From Acidobacteriota bacterium (GTDB lineage Bacteria; Acidobacteriota; Blastocatellia; Pyrinomonadales; Pyrinomonadaceae): a stretch of 16,453 bases of DNA. The notes beneath the pieces were generated by a model. That model worked only from the letters and a program-made list of their open reading frames with translations, had not been told where the DNA came from and did not search any database. Shown here in pieces: positions 1-6,787 of the stretch (the stretch's first letter is position 1; each line of letters starts with the position of its first letter). The DNA is taken from the NCBI GenBank assembly GCA_013698055.1, contig JACCVS010000663.1:1-16453 (forward strand). Direction: 5' to 3'. The position numbers and the translations under genes are program-made.

Positions 1-78
1 GAACGGTTCCGCACGTTTAAGCAGATGACCCATTTCGAGGAGATTCCATTCGAGCGCGCCGTCCGGGCAGCGCAGTAA
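1..78 (+). CDS. 3' end of an unidentified protein-coding gene
   Basis: An open frame runs from the first base to TAA at 76-78 and gives 25 residues ending in IPFERAVRAAQ. It enters from outside the window, so neither start nor domain is visible, and the tail alone does not identify a family. The stop lies five bases before the first heptad hairpin, the same arrangement seen at other genes here, which supports this being a true gene end. I considered a phosphofructokinase C-terminus because those often end in a PxEEAV-like stretch, but this is too short to support it. Confidence 0.55.
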   Translation, partial: ERFRTFKQMTHFEEIPFERAVRAAQ

Positions 79-83
79 GATAA

Positions 84-152
84 TGACAAGTGAAAAGTGG
101 CGAGTGACGGGCAAGAGCATTTCGCTTGTCACTCGTCACTTTTCACTTGTCA
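84..152. repeat. Heptad-repeat hairpin 1 (TGACAAG family)
   Basis: Inverted repeat with arms 84-112 and 124-152 and an 11-base loop. The left arm is four 7-bp units: TGACAAG, TGAAAAG, TGGCGAG, TGACGGG. The two arms differ at three positions, and all three become G-U wobbles in a plus-strand transcript, so all 29 positions can pair in RNA. It starts five bases after the stop of the upstream plus-strand gene. No U-tract follows, so it is not a textbook intrinsic terminator; RNA 3'-end protection, processing or a dispersed repeat are alternatives. Confidence 0.85.
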
Positions 153-153
153 C

Positions 154-162
154 TGTTATAAT
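154..162 (+). promoter_or_regulatory. Extended -10 promoter for the DUF2007 gene
   Basis: TGTTATAAT at 154-162 matches the extended -10 consensus TGnTATAAT exactly. It begins two bases after the outer edge of hairpin 1. No good -35 hexamer stands 16-18 bases upstream, as expected for extended -10 promoters. It would start transcription near 169 and give a leader of about 40 nt before the ATG at 208. Inferred from sequence only. Confidence 0.5.
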
Positions 163-207
163 GCCCGCCGTCATAAGATCAAACATCCAATCAAGTCGGG
201 GGAATCT

Positions 208-606
208 ATGTTCTGTCCTGTTTGCGAGTCTGAATACGAAGAGGGCGTGACGCAGTGCCCGGACGATAACACGGAACTGGTCGAGCGGTTGACGCCTGAG
301 AACACCTTGCGCGATCACTCTGAGGCGCGCTTTGTCACGCTGCACAACGTCGGCTCTCCGGCGGAGGCCGAGATGGTCAACGATCTTCTCGTGCAAAACG
401 GCATCCGCTCAGCCGTACAATCAGGTGGCAGCGACGCTTTCTCACCGCTTCTTTCGACAAGCTCGCCCGGCGCGATGGTGCTGGTAGATGAGCGTGACCT
501 TGATCGCGCGCAGGAACTCTATAATGCTTTCTTCGGCAGCGACACGACGCCACTGACAGGGACAACGATAGACGAAGACGCAGAGGAGGAAAGGGAGGAG
601 GGATAA
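208..606 (+). CDS. Zinc-ribbon / DUF2007 (putative signal-transducing) small protein
   Basis: 132 aa. Residues 3-20 form a zinc-ribbon-like head, CPVC...QCPDD, with three cysteines (C3, C6, C17) and no obvious fourth. Residues 42-110 resemble DUF2007, a small alpha/beta domain: VTLHNVGSPAEAEMVNDLL, then VLVDERDLDRAQELYNAF. The tail is acidic (DEDAEEEREE). An upstream in-frame start at 97 would translate hairpin 1, so I chose ATG 208, which has GGGGG a few bases before it and the extended -10 promoter at 154-162. DUF2007 proteins have no settled biochemical role; the cytoplasmic location is inferred from lack of a signal peptide. The TAA stop lies inside hairpin 2. Confidence 0.85.
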   Translation: MFCPVCESEYEEGVTQCPDDNTELVERLTPENTLRDHSEARFVTLHNVGSPAEAEMVNDLLVQNGIRSAVQSGGSDAFSPLLSTSSPGAMVLVDERDLDRAQELYNAFFGSDTTPLTGTTIDEDAEEEREEG

Positions 607-657
607 GGGATGAGGGATTAAGAAAAGCAAACGGGTTTAGCTTCATCCCTTATCCCT
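599..657. repeat. Heptad-repeat hairpin 2 (GGGATGA family)
   Basis: Arms 599-615 and 641-657; 14 bp are identical (600-613 with 643-656) and the stem extends with A-T, G-U and G-C pairs. Units are GGGATAA, GGGATGA and GGGATTA. The TAA stop of the DUF2007 gene (604-606) is part of the first unit. The right arm is followed by GCTTTT and the cutA start codon lies seven bases beyond it, so the element fills the whole intergenic space. Confidence 0.85.
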
Positions 658-664
658 GCTTTTC

Positions 665-1048
665 ATGTCCGCAGACGCAATCATGGTGCTGATGACGGCT
701 GAAAGCCGCGAAGAGGCTGCTCGGCTGGCGGATGTTTTGGTAGTCGCGCGCCTCGCCGCCTGCGTGCAGATTCTACCCGGAGTCGAGTCAGTTTATCATT
801 GGCAGGGAAAGGTCGAGCGTGCGCCGGAAATACTGCTCCTAGCCAAAACCACACAGGAGAATTTTGCGGCATTGGAATCTCTAGTGCGCTCACTCCACAG
901 CTACGAGACGCCGGAGATCATCGCCCTGCCCATCACCGAAATCTCAGCTCCTTACCTTGAATGGCTGACCGCGAACGTTATTCCCCAAGCTAAAGGAACG
1001 AATCAGGTGACGGATACTGCTGCGAATGAATCAGCGCAGAGTGGCTGA
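665..1048 (+). CDS. cutA: CutA1-family divalent cation tolerance protein
   Basis: 127 aa, slightly longer than the usual 105-115 aa because of a polar C-terminal tail after about residue 108. Family hallmarks are clear: AACVQILPGVESVYHWQGKVE at about 31-51 (C33, W46), the LLAKT strand near 58-62 and HSYETPEI at 78-85. CutA forms very stable trimers with a PII-like ferredoxin fold and binds divalent metals such as copper in vitro; its cellular role is still debated. The ATG at 665 stands seven bases after hairpin 2, whose right arm would cover the ribosome-binding region; no Shine-Dalgarno sequence is visible. Probably cotranscribed with the DUF2007 gene upstream, and convergent with the LOG gene. 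Confidence 0.93.
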   Translation: MSADAIMVLMTAESREEAARLADVLVVARLAACVQILPGVESVYHWQGKVERAPEILLLAKTTQENFAALESLVRSLHSYETPEIIALPITEISAPYLEWLTANVIPQAKGTNQVTDTAANESAQSG

Positions 1049-1072
1049 GAATTTGTTTGGGACACTCTATTA

Positions 1073-1094
1073 AAAACAATAGCAGTATAGTTTT
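1073..1094. terminator. Weak AT-rich hairpin between convergent cutA and LOG genes
   Basis: AAAACAATA at 1073-1081 pairs with TATAGTTTT at 1086-1094 with one A-A mismatch around a GCAG loop. An outer ATTAAAA (1069-1075) / TTTTAAT (1103-1109) pair competes with it. It could end transcription from both sides, but it is AT-rich and unremarkable for this composition. This junction is the only short intergenic gap at a gene end in the left half that lacks a heptad hairpin. Confidence 0.25.
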
Positions 1095-1104
1095 CAATCA
1101 GCTT

Positions 1105-1848
1105 TTAATAATCACCCGATACAGTCTTGTCTAATTTGCGAAGCGAGTCTTGGCTTTTGACTACTATCTCGACTGCTTCTTCTGGCGAATCCGTGAGGTA
1201 AAGAAGTTTCAGATCGCTCTCCGCGATTTTGCCTTCCGAGAGCATTGTCGCTTTGACCCATTCCAGCATTCCACCCCAGTAATCTGAGCCGAAAAGGACG
1301 ACGGGAAAGTTTTTTATCTTGCGTGTCTGGATAAGAGTCAGCGATTCAAATAGCTCGTCGAGAGTGCCGAAGCCTCCAGGAAAAATGATGAAGGCCGTGC
1401 TGTATTTGACGAACATAGTTTTCCGCACGAAGAAGTATTTGAAAGTGAGCGAGCGCGTCAGGTATCGGTTTGCGAACTGCTCAAAGGGGAGTTCGATATT
1501 GCAGCCGATTGAGATACCGCCAGCTTCAAACGCGCCTTTGTTGGCGGCTTCCATGATGCCGGGGCCTCCCCCCGTAATCACCGCGAATCCTGCGCGAGAC
1601 AGCAGGGCGGCAGTCTCCTGCGCGGCTTTGTATTGTGGATTATCAGCGGGCGTGCGCGCTGACCCGAAGATCGAGACGCCACGCGTGATCGTCGCCAAAT
1701 CATCGAAGCCTTCAACGAATTCACCCATGATGCGGAAGACCCGCCACGTATCCGTATGAGTGAACTCATCCTGCTTCGGTGTTTCAAGTAGTTGCTCGTC
1801 CTGTGTCAGACCAGCATGGGGAAGGGTATTGTCTTTTGTTTCAGCCAT
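1105..1848 (-). CDS. LOG-family protein (TIGR00730), cytokinin riboside 5'-monophosphate phosphoribohydrolase-like
   Basis: 247 aa from the ATG at 1848. Both LOG signatures are present: GGGPGIME at 93-100 and PGGFGTLDE at 157-165, in a Rossmann-type fold. Family members hydrolyse nucleoside 5'-monophosphates to a free base and ribose 5-phosphate; in bacteria the physiological substrate is often unknown. A start at 1935 is open, but its 29 extra residues are translated heptad repeat (FIPHPSSLIP), so I rejected it. No convincing Shine-Dalgarno precedes the ATG. The protein has a longer N-terminus than small 180-190 aa LOG enzymes, as in the larger bacterial subgroup. It follows fabI on the same strand, with hairpin 3 between them. 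Confidence 0.9.
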   Translation of the reverse strand: MAETKDNTLPHAGLTQDEQLLETPKQDEFTHTDTWRVFRIMGEFVEGFDDLATITRGVSIFGSARTPADNPQYKAAQETAALLSRAGFAVITGGGPGIMEAANKGAFEAGGISIGCNIELPFEQFANRYLTRSLTFKYFFVRKTMFVKYSTAFIIFPGGFGTLDELFESLTLIQTRKIKNFPVVLFGSDYWGGMLEWVKATMLSEGKIAESDLKLLYLTDSPEEAVEIVVKSQDSLRKLDKTVSGDY

Positions 1849-1868
1849 ATTGAAATAAGGGAGGTCTT

Positions 1869-1954
1869 CAGGGATGAGGGATGAGGGATGAGGGATGAAG
1901 TAAAAGCATTCAAGATATTGAAGCTTTCCTTTCATCCCTCATCCCTCATCCCTG
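1869..1954. repeat. Heptad-repeat hairpin 3 (GGGATGA family)
   Basis: The left arm holds four perfect GGGATGA units (1871-1898) and the right arm three perfect TCATCCC units (1932-1952). The best register pairs 1869-1891 with 1932-1954, 23 bp without a mismatch, leaving a 40-base loop that contains the fourth unit. AAAGC and GCTTT inside the loop can pair further. It lies three bases past the fabI stop (minus strand) and 20 bases before the LOG start. No U-tract follows on the fabI transcript. The uneven unit number (4 against 3) suggests repeat slippage. Confidence 0.88.
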
Positions 1955-1957
1955 CTC

Positions 1958-2719
1958 TTATACCGCCATAATGTTGTAGCCGCAGTCAACGTGAATCACT
2001 TCGCCTGTGATGCCTGAAGAGAGTGGGCTGCACAGAAAGAGCGCGCAGTTGCCGACTTCGCGCGCCTCGACGTTGCGCCCCAGCGGGGAGCGTTCGGCGT
2101 GGTGTTTCAGCATCATGCCCATATTGGCAACACCACGCGCTGAAAGCGTGTTGAGTGGCCCGGCGCTAATCGTATTAACGCGAATGTTGCGTGCACCCAG
2201 ATTTGCCGCCAGATAGCGCGTGCTCGCTTCAAGCGCAGCCTTCGCCACGCCCATCACGTTGTAATTCGGAACGACCTTCTCCGCGCCGTAGTAAGTCATC
2301 GAAACGATGCTGCCGCCATCCGTCATGAGTGGCGCTGCGGCACGTGCTAATGACGTGAGCGAATAGGCGCTGACTTCGAGCGCGACGAGAAATCCATCGC
2401 GTGAAGTATCTACGAACTCTCCTTCCAATTCCTCTTTCGGCGCATAGGCCACGCTGTGGATGAGAAAGTCCAACCGCCCGAATTCTTCACGAACACGCCT
2501 GAACGCCTCTTCTACTTCCTCGGGCTTTGTCACATCGCAGGGCAGGACGAGTGAGCCTGCCATGTCGGTCGTCAGGCTTTCGACATTCTCTTTCAACCGC
2601 TCGCCCTGGTAAGTGAATGCCAGCCGCGCGCCCGATTCATGTAAAGCCTGCGCTGACGCCCAGGCGATGGAACGCTTGTTGGCGACACCGAAGACGATAC
2701 CAAATTTGTTTTCAAGCAT
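1958..2719 (-). CDS. fabI: Enoyl-[acyl-carrier-protein] reductase (NADH), FabI
   Basis: 253 aa, normal FabI length. It catalyses the last reduction of each fatty-acid elongation cycle, converting trans-2-enoyl-ACP to acyl-ACP, as a cytoplasmic tetramer. The divergent cofactor loop GVANKRSIAWA (11-21), HSVAYAP (88-94) and the catalytic Y153-x6-K160 (YNVMGVAK) are intact, with SAGPLNTLSARG at 185-196 before the substrate loop. ATG at 2719 follows AAGGAA about nine bases upstream. It is the triclosan target class of reductase. It sits between the M48 protease and LOG genes on the same strand with heptad hairpins on both sides, so it may not share a stable transcript with them. Confidence 0.96.
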   Translation of the reverse strand: MLENKFGIVFGVANKRSIAWASAQALHESGARLAFTYQGERLKENVESLTTDMAGSLVLPCDVTKPEEVEEAFRRVREEFGRLDFLIHSVAYAPKEELEGEFVDTSRDGFLVALEVSAYSLTSLARAAAPLMTDGGSIVSMTYYGAEKVVPNYNVMGVAKAALEASTRYLAANLGARNIRVNTISAGPLNTLSARGVANMGMMLKHHAERSPLGRNVEAREVGNCALFLCSPLSSGITGEVIHVDCGYNIMAV

Positions 2720-2747
2720 GGGGAGTGTTCCTTCGTTTGACCTGACA

Positions 2748-2796
2748 AGTGACGAGTGAAAAGTTAAAAACTATGTTTTGCTTGTCACTCGTCACT
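2748..2796. repeat. Heptad-repeat hairpin 4 (TGACGAG family)
   Basis: Arms 2748-2763 and 2781-2796 match at 15 of 16 positions, with a 17-base loop that itself carries AAAAC/GTTTT. Left units are TGACAAG, TGACGAG, TGAAAAG. It lies four bases past the TAA of the M48 protease gene (2801-2803, minus strand) and 28 bases before fabI. The sequence family is the same as in hairpins 1 and 6, several kilobases away. The one mismatch is not a wobble on either strand. Confidence 0.82.
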
Positions 2797-2800
2797 GCTT

Positions 2801-3787
2801 TTATGCCGCGGCAATCTGCGGTTCACCCGTCATCAATTCTTTGTACTCTCCGCTCTCAACCCACTTCAGGATTTCCGAGACGCGCCAGACGGGGAAGGGA
2901 TGCGACATGCCCGAAGAGATGATGTCTGCCCAGAAACGGTCAAGGGCTTTCTCATCATAGTTCTTCTGAAAATCGCGCGCCTGAACGAGGAACTGCTCAT
3001 AATCAACTTTCGAGGCATAAGTCCCGCCGGCCAGCTTCATCATCGTGCGCCCGATGACATGCGGGTCTTGTGTGACGAGCAGAGCCGCACGGTCGCAGGA
3101 GAGTTCAGCCCTTCGCGCCCACGCCAGCAGCGCCGAACGCATCGTCATCGAAATCAGCTCAAGAGCGATTTTCGCAATCGGGGTCGCGGCGAGCGCAGTG
3201 TTGGCGATCAGCTCAAGCAAGCGCGCAGCCGTCAGGTAAAGCACGTGCTCCGCATGAATGTGACCGACTTCGTGCGCGACGACCGCAAGGACTTCTTCGT
3301 CCGTCAGGCGCTCGATCAAAGATGAATGGAGCACAATGACCGGGCGTTCGACGCCACCCGTGAAAGCATTGACGATGGGCGACTGCTGGACGAAGAGTTC
3401 GGGCATGTCAACGCCGAGCGTCGTGCAGGCTATCTGCAACTTGGCGTGTAGATCAGGGCACTGTTGCGGCGTCACCTTAACAGCACTGGCAGTGAAGATA
3501 ACGCGGATGGCGGATTCCCCCGTCACCGCAAGCAGTTTCTTCAAAGCCGAATCAATGCCGGGAATCGCGCGCAGGGCGGCAAGCGCGCGACTGTCAGCCG
3601 GATGGATGTAGTCGTGCTTATTAAGATCGGCGAATTTTTTATGCGGTAAATTTGAGAGCGGCAAGCGGCAACGCCCGCACTTGGCAGCGCCGCTTTCGTC
3701 TCGTATCTGATTGCGCTGGCCGCAGTAACGGCAGCGAATTGATTCCTGATTATTATTATCCGCCGGGGTGGATTCGTTCTCTGGCAT
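2801..3787 (-). CDS. M48-family zinc metalloprotease with N-terminal zinc ribbon
   Basis: 328 aa from ATG 3787, preceded by GAGAGGGA. Residues 19-40 form a four-cysteine zinc ribbon (C19, C22, C37, C40). The M48 core has HEVGH at 172-176 and a downstream ExxxD (E228-D232, AELSCD) giving the third zinc ligand. Residues about 182-223 are strongly hydrophobic and may be membrane-associated, as in HtpX relatives, but the usual N-terminal transmembrane pair is absent. M48 enzymes act in membrane and envelope protein quality control; the substrate here is unknown. A start at 3868 is open but adds an unlikely leader without a better ribosome site. Located between purH and fabI on the same strand. 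Confidence 0.88.
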   Translation of the reverse strand: MPENESTPADNNNQESIRCRYCGQRNQIRDESGAAKCGRCRLPLSNLPHKKFADLNKHDYIHPADSRALAALRAIPGIDSALKKLLAVTGESAIRVIFTASAVKVTPQQCPDLHAKLQIACTTLGVDMPELFVQQSPIVNAFTGGVERPVIVLHSSLIERLTDEEVLAVVAHEVGHIHAEHVLYLTAARLLELIANTALAATPIAKIALELISMTMRSALLAWARRAELSCDRAALLVTQDPHVIGRTMMKLAGGTYASKVDYEQFLVQARDFQKNYDEKALDRFWADIISSGMSHPFPVWRVSEILKWVESGEYKELMTGEPQIAAA

Positions 3788-3903
3788 TTCTTCTGTCCCT
3801 CTCTTCGGAAAACTTGACGGAGCGCCTGCCGGGAAGACGAACCATGAAAGGCTGCTCGCGTGGCGCAAGTATTAACGAATCTCAGGCTTGAGAGCAAGCG
3901 GGG

Positions 3904-4011
3904 AAAAACAGTGGGCAGAAGACAGTAGGCAGTAGGCAGCTTAAGGCAAAAGCTCAACTTTGCTCATCGCCCGGTCTTTTCCGCCCACTGCCCACTGCCT
4001 TCTGCCTTCTA
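3904..4011 (-). terminator. Heptad-repeat hairpin 5 (CAGTGGG family) with U-tract after purH
   Basis: Best pairing is 3916-3939 with 3981-4004 (24 positions, 41-base loop). Units are CAGTGGG, CAGAAGA, CAGTAGG, CAGTAGG on the left and CCCACTG, CCCACTG, CCTTCTG, CCTTCTA on the right. The four differences are all A opposite C on the plus strand, which become G-U wobbles in the minus-strand transcript of purH. The purH TAG (4009-4011) is the end of the last unit. A run of five U follows in the minus-strand RNA (3904-3908), seven bases beyond the best-paired stem, so it may work as an intrinsic terminator. Confidence 0.75.
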
Positions 4012-5622
4012 ATGCTTGAAGTGCCGGATGCCCGTGAAGACCATCGCCAGATTCTGCTCGTTGGCGGCATCAATCACTTCCTGATCGCGGACGGAGCCGC
4101 CGGGCTGAATGATGGCGGTGATTCCGTGACGCGCTGCCTCGTCAATGCCGTCGCGGAAAGGGAAAAATGCATCGGAGGCGAGAACCGAGCCTTTGACCTC
4201 AAGCTGTGCGCGTGATGCGCCGAGCTTGACTGAATCAACTCTGGACATCTGGCCTGCTCCAACTCCAATTGTCTGCCCGTCGCGCGCGTAAACGATGGCG
4301 TTCGACTTGGTATGCTTGCACACCGTCCACGCGAAAAGCAGAGCGCGGGTTTCTTCGTCGGTTGGTATGCGCTCGGTGACAACTTTCAAATCGGCGGGCG
4401 ATAAGCGATGCGTGTCGCGCGTCTGGACGAGCATCCCGCCCGTGATCGTCTTGTACTCCAATCCTTCGGCACGGTGCGGTTCGCCCGAGCGCAGCACGCG
4501 CAGATTCTTTTTCGCGCGCAGGACTTCAAGAGCCATCTCGTCGTAATCAGGTGCAATGACGACTTCAGTGAAAATCTCCGTCATGGCTCGCGCCGCCGCT
4601 TCATCAACCTTTTGGTTAAAAGCGACGATGCCGCCGAAAGCCGAGACAGGGTCGGTTGCGAGCGCGCGGCGATAAGCCTCTTCGACGGACGCTCCCGTGC
4701 CGACACCCGCCGGATTCATATGCTTGATGATCGCGCACGCCGTTTCGTCGAAATCGCAGACAAGCTGCCATGCGGCATCGGCATCAATGTAGTTGTTGAA
4801 AGACATCTCCTTGCCGGAGAGCAACTCCGCTTGCGTCACGCCGCCTTCATCTCCTGAATAATAGATGGCGGCCTGCTGGTGTGGGTTTTCGCCATAGCGA
4901 AGATGCCCGATTCTGGTCAGTCTTAGATGAATGATTTGGGGGAGTCCGCTTGAGTCATTCTCGCTGGTCGCGTTGCTGTTGCTCGCTAAGTCGTACACTT
5001 CTTCAACGAATATCCGCGCCTGTCGATCATGAAGATACTCAGCAATCGCCTCGTCGTATATTGAAGTTTCCAAGAATGCGTTGCAAGCAAGTTCCTCACG
5101 CACCTTCAGGGGAAGAGAGCCGTTAAAGTGTTGCATCAAATCAGTAATTTCTGGATAGCTGGTGGGCGAGACAACCACAGCCACGTCTCTGAAATTTTTC
5201 GCAGCCGAACGGATCATCGCTGGTCCGCCGATGTCTATCTGCTCGATTGTCTCTTCCAGCGTTACGCCCTGGCGAGTTAGTGTCTCCTTAAACGGGTAAA
5301 GGTTGATAACCACCATATCAATCGGCTCTATGCCATGTTCGTCCAGTGCCGCTACGTGTTCTGCATTGTCGCGCAGCGCGAGCAGCCCGCCGTGAATGCG
5401 TGGGTGCAAGGTCTTAATGCGACCATCCATCATCTCAGGAAAGCCTGTGACATCGGACACATCGCGCACTTCAATCCCCGCCCCGCGCAGAGCTTTTGCA
5501 GTCCCGCCTGTACTAATCAATTCGACATCGAAGCCGCGCAACTCACGCGCGAATTCAACGAGTCCGGTTTTGTCCGAAACGCTTAAGAGAGCGCGGCGAA
5601 TTCTTCGTAGTCCTTCAGTCAT
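4009..5622 (-). CDS. purH: Bifunctional AICAR formyltransferase / IMP cyclohydrolase PurH
   Basis: 537 aa, near the usual 510-530. It performs the last two steps of de novo purine synthesis: formylation of AICAR from 10-formyl-THF, then ring closure to IMP. The N-terminal cyclohydrolase domain (about 1-205) shows LLSVSDKTGL, STGGTAKAL and GRIKTLHPRIHGG. The transformylase domain (about 235-537) has RYGENPHQ (242-249), the catalytic KH pair at 300-301 in KHMNPAGVG, SAFGGIVAFN and KHTKSNAIV, and ends in the typical RHFKH. Residues 212-226 form a Ser/Asn-rich linker that makes the protein slightly long. The ATG is six bases from the base of hairpin 6 and no Shine-Dalgarno is visible, so initiation may be structure-sensitive or leaderless. 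Confidence 0.97.
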   Translation of the reverse strand: MTEGLRRIRRALLSVSDKTGLVEFARELRGFDVELISTGGTAKALRGAGIEVRDVSDVTGFPEMMDGRIKTLHPRIHGGLLALRDNAEHVAALDEHGIEPIDMVVINLYPFKETLTRQGVTLEETIEQIDIGGPAMIRSAAKNFRDVAVVVSPTSYPEITDLMQHFNGSLPLKVREELACNAFLETSIYDEAIAEYLHDRQARIFVEEVYDLASNSNATSENDSSGLPQIIHLRLTRIGHLRYGENPHQQAAIYYSGDEGGVTQAELLSGKEMSFNNYIDADAAWQLVCDFDETACAIIKHMNPAGVGTGASVEEAYRRALATDPVSAFGGIVAFNQKVDEAAARAMTEIFTEVVIAPDYDEMALEVLRAKKNLRVLRSGEPHRAEGLEYKTITGGMLVQTRDTHRLSPADLKVVTERIPTDEETRALLFAWTVCKHTKSNAIVYARDGQTIGVGAGQMSRVDSVKLGASRAQLEVKGSVLASDAFFPFRDGIDEAARHGITAIIQPGGSVRDQEVIDAANEQNLAMVFTGIRHFKH

Positions 5623-5628
5623 AAGAAC

Positions 5629-5735
5629 AGTGGCGAGTTAAGAGTAACGAGTGACAAGCAAGAAGAATAACAAGACAGGAGAAGAGGTGCGTACTCCTGT
5701 TTTAACTTGTCACTCGTCACTCGTCACTCGTCACT
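5629..5735. repeat. Heptad-repeat hairpin 6 (TGACGAG family)
   Basis: Arms 5629-5658 and 5706-5735 match at 26 of 30 positions around a 47-base loop. The right arm is nearly perfect CGTCACT tandem; the left arm is more decayed (TGGCGAG, TTAAGAG, TAACGAG, TGACAAG). The TGA stop of the VWFA gene (5731-5733, minus strand) is part of the right arm, and the left arm ends six bases before the purH ATG. Of the four mismatches, one is a wobble in plus-strand RNA, one in minus-strand RNA and two in neither, so no strand preference shows here. Confidence 0.82.
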
Positions 5736-6771
5736 TTTTTAAGTCGTATTCCTCTCGCAACGCGCGGACGCGGAGTTTGCGCCTGTTGCGTTGGGTTAAG
5801 CTGATTTCGATGCGATGAGCGTCGGTGCTTCGCGACGCTTCGTCTGGATAGTAGCCAAGCACGTATTGTCCACGCAAATCTTCTTCAATTGCCTGAAAGA
5901 CGGGCGCAAGATCAAATGTCGCCTGCGGATCGAGCGCGGATTTAATATCCCCGACCAGAAAGTAGCGCCCGCCGGTCTTCTCCGCAAGGTCGCGGAAGCC
6001 TTTGGCAGGCGGTCTGACTGCAAGGCGTCCATCGCGCGGCGCGTAGAGCGGCAGGTGAATGATGTAAATGGAAACATTGAGCGCGCGTGCCTCGCGGATA
6101 ACTGTTGAAGCGTGTGTGACGCTCGCCGTGTCAAGACCGTCGCTGATTAAAATCAGGATGCGCCGTTCAGTCGGATCGCTTTTCCCGGCGGCAAAAGCGC
6201 GAAGAGTCGTGGAGGCAGCGTCGAAGATCGCCGTGCGGCGGCTCAATGGCAAATGAGAGGTGAATGCCAATTCTGCTCTGGCGGTATCGGTCGTGAATGG
6301 GACGCTTAGCTCGACCTTTTCTCCGAAATGCACAACGGCGACACGCGAGCCTTGTTTGAAGCGAGTGAACAACTTGAGCGCGGCATCGCGCTGTCGCGAG
6401 ATGATCTCACGGACACTGCCGGAAGCATCCAGAGCGAAAGCGAGCGCGACATGATCCGCGCCCGCCGCAAAGTAGGAGAGCGCGACCGATTGCCCGTTGT
6501 CCCGGACGGCGAAATCCGATTGCACCAGGCCAGAGACGCGGCGTCCCCGCGAGTCGGTGACTGAAGTGGGAATGGTGACGAGGTCTGTGCGGACGCGCAG
6601 CACATCGTTCGTCGAAATCTCTTCATCCTGCGCGAAAACGCGTATTTGCGATGTGTTGAAATGAGATGAAATGAGAAGAAGAAAGAGGACGAAGTTGAAA
6701 GGCCGTAAGACGATACGAACAGGGCTGTTTGAAAGCCGGTACGGTGCGGGCGCTTCGGAATCGAGGGTCAT
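5731..6771 (-). CDS. Secreted VWFA-domain protein, Acidobacteria type (TIGR03436-like)
   Basis: 346 aa. An unusually long n-region precedes a hydrophobic segment at about 25-36 (FNFVLFLLLISS) and a possible cleavage site near VFAQD (45-49), so it is probably exported or anchored by its N-terminus. Residues 58-100 hold the conserved lead-in VRTDLVTIPTSVTDSRGR...DFAVRDNG. The von Willebrand A domain follows with an intact MIDAS: D115-x-S117-x-S119 (DASGS), T180 and D211 (ISDG). The C-terminus has the QYVLGYYP strand. This family is greatly expanded in Acidobacteria; metal-dependent protein binding is assumed, with no known partner. The stop codon is inside hairpin 6. A 25-codon membrane micro-ORF ends 16 bases before its ATG, which lacks a clear ribosome site, suggesting translational coupling. 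Confidence 0.88.
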   Translation of the reverse strand: MTLDSEAPAPYRLSNSPVRIVLRPFNFVLFLLLISSHFNTSQIRVFAQDEEISTNDVLRVRTDLVTIPTSVTDSRGRRVSGLVQSDFAVRDNGQSVALSYFAAGADHVALAFALDASGSVREIISRQRDAALKLFTRFKQGSRVAVVHFGEKVELSVPFTTDTARAELAFTSHLPLSRRTAIFDAASTTLRAFAAGKSDPTERRILILISDGLDTASVTHASTVIREARALNVSIYIIHLPLYAPRDGRLAVRPPAKGFRDLAEKTGGRYFLVGDIKSALDPQATFDLAPVFQAIEEDLRGQYVLGYYPDEASRSTDAHRIEISLTQRNRRKLRVRALREEYDLKK

Positions 6772-6787
6772 GCGGCGCGTATCCAGG

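Noticed and set aside
1..78. Identification of the edge CDS as phosphofructokinase
   Set aside because: Only 25 C-terminal residues are visible and the resemblance to the PxEEAV tail is too weak.
97..207. N-terminal extension of the DUF2007 protein from an upstream ATG
   Set aside because: It would translate the right arm of hairpin 1 and pass through the extended -10 box; the zinc-ribbon start at 208 has its own ribosome site.
1849..1935. 29-residue extension of the LOG protein
   Set aside because: The extra residues are translated heptad repeat (FIPHPSSLIP) and the family homology begins after the ATG at 1848.
3862..3895. Minus-strand promoter TTGCTC-17-TAATAC upstream of the M48 gene
   Set aside because: Each hexamer matches only about half of the consensus, which is expected by chance in this much sequence.
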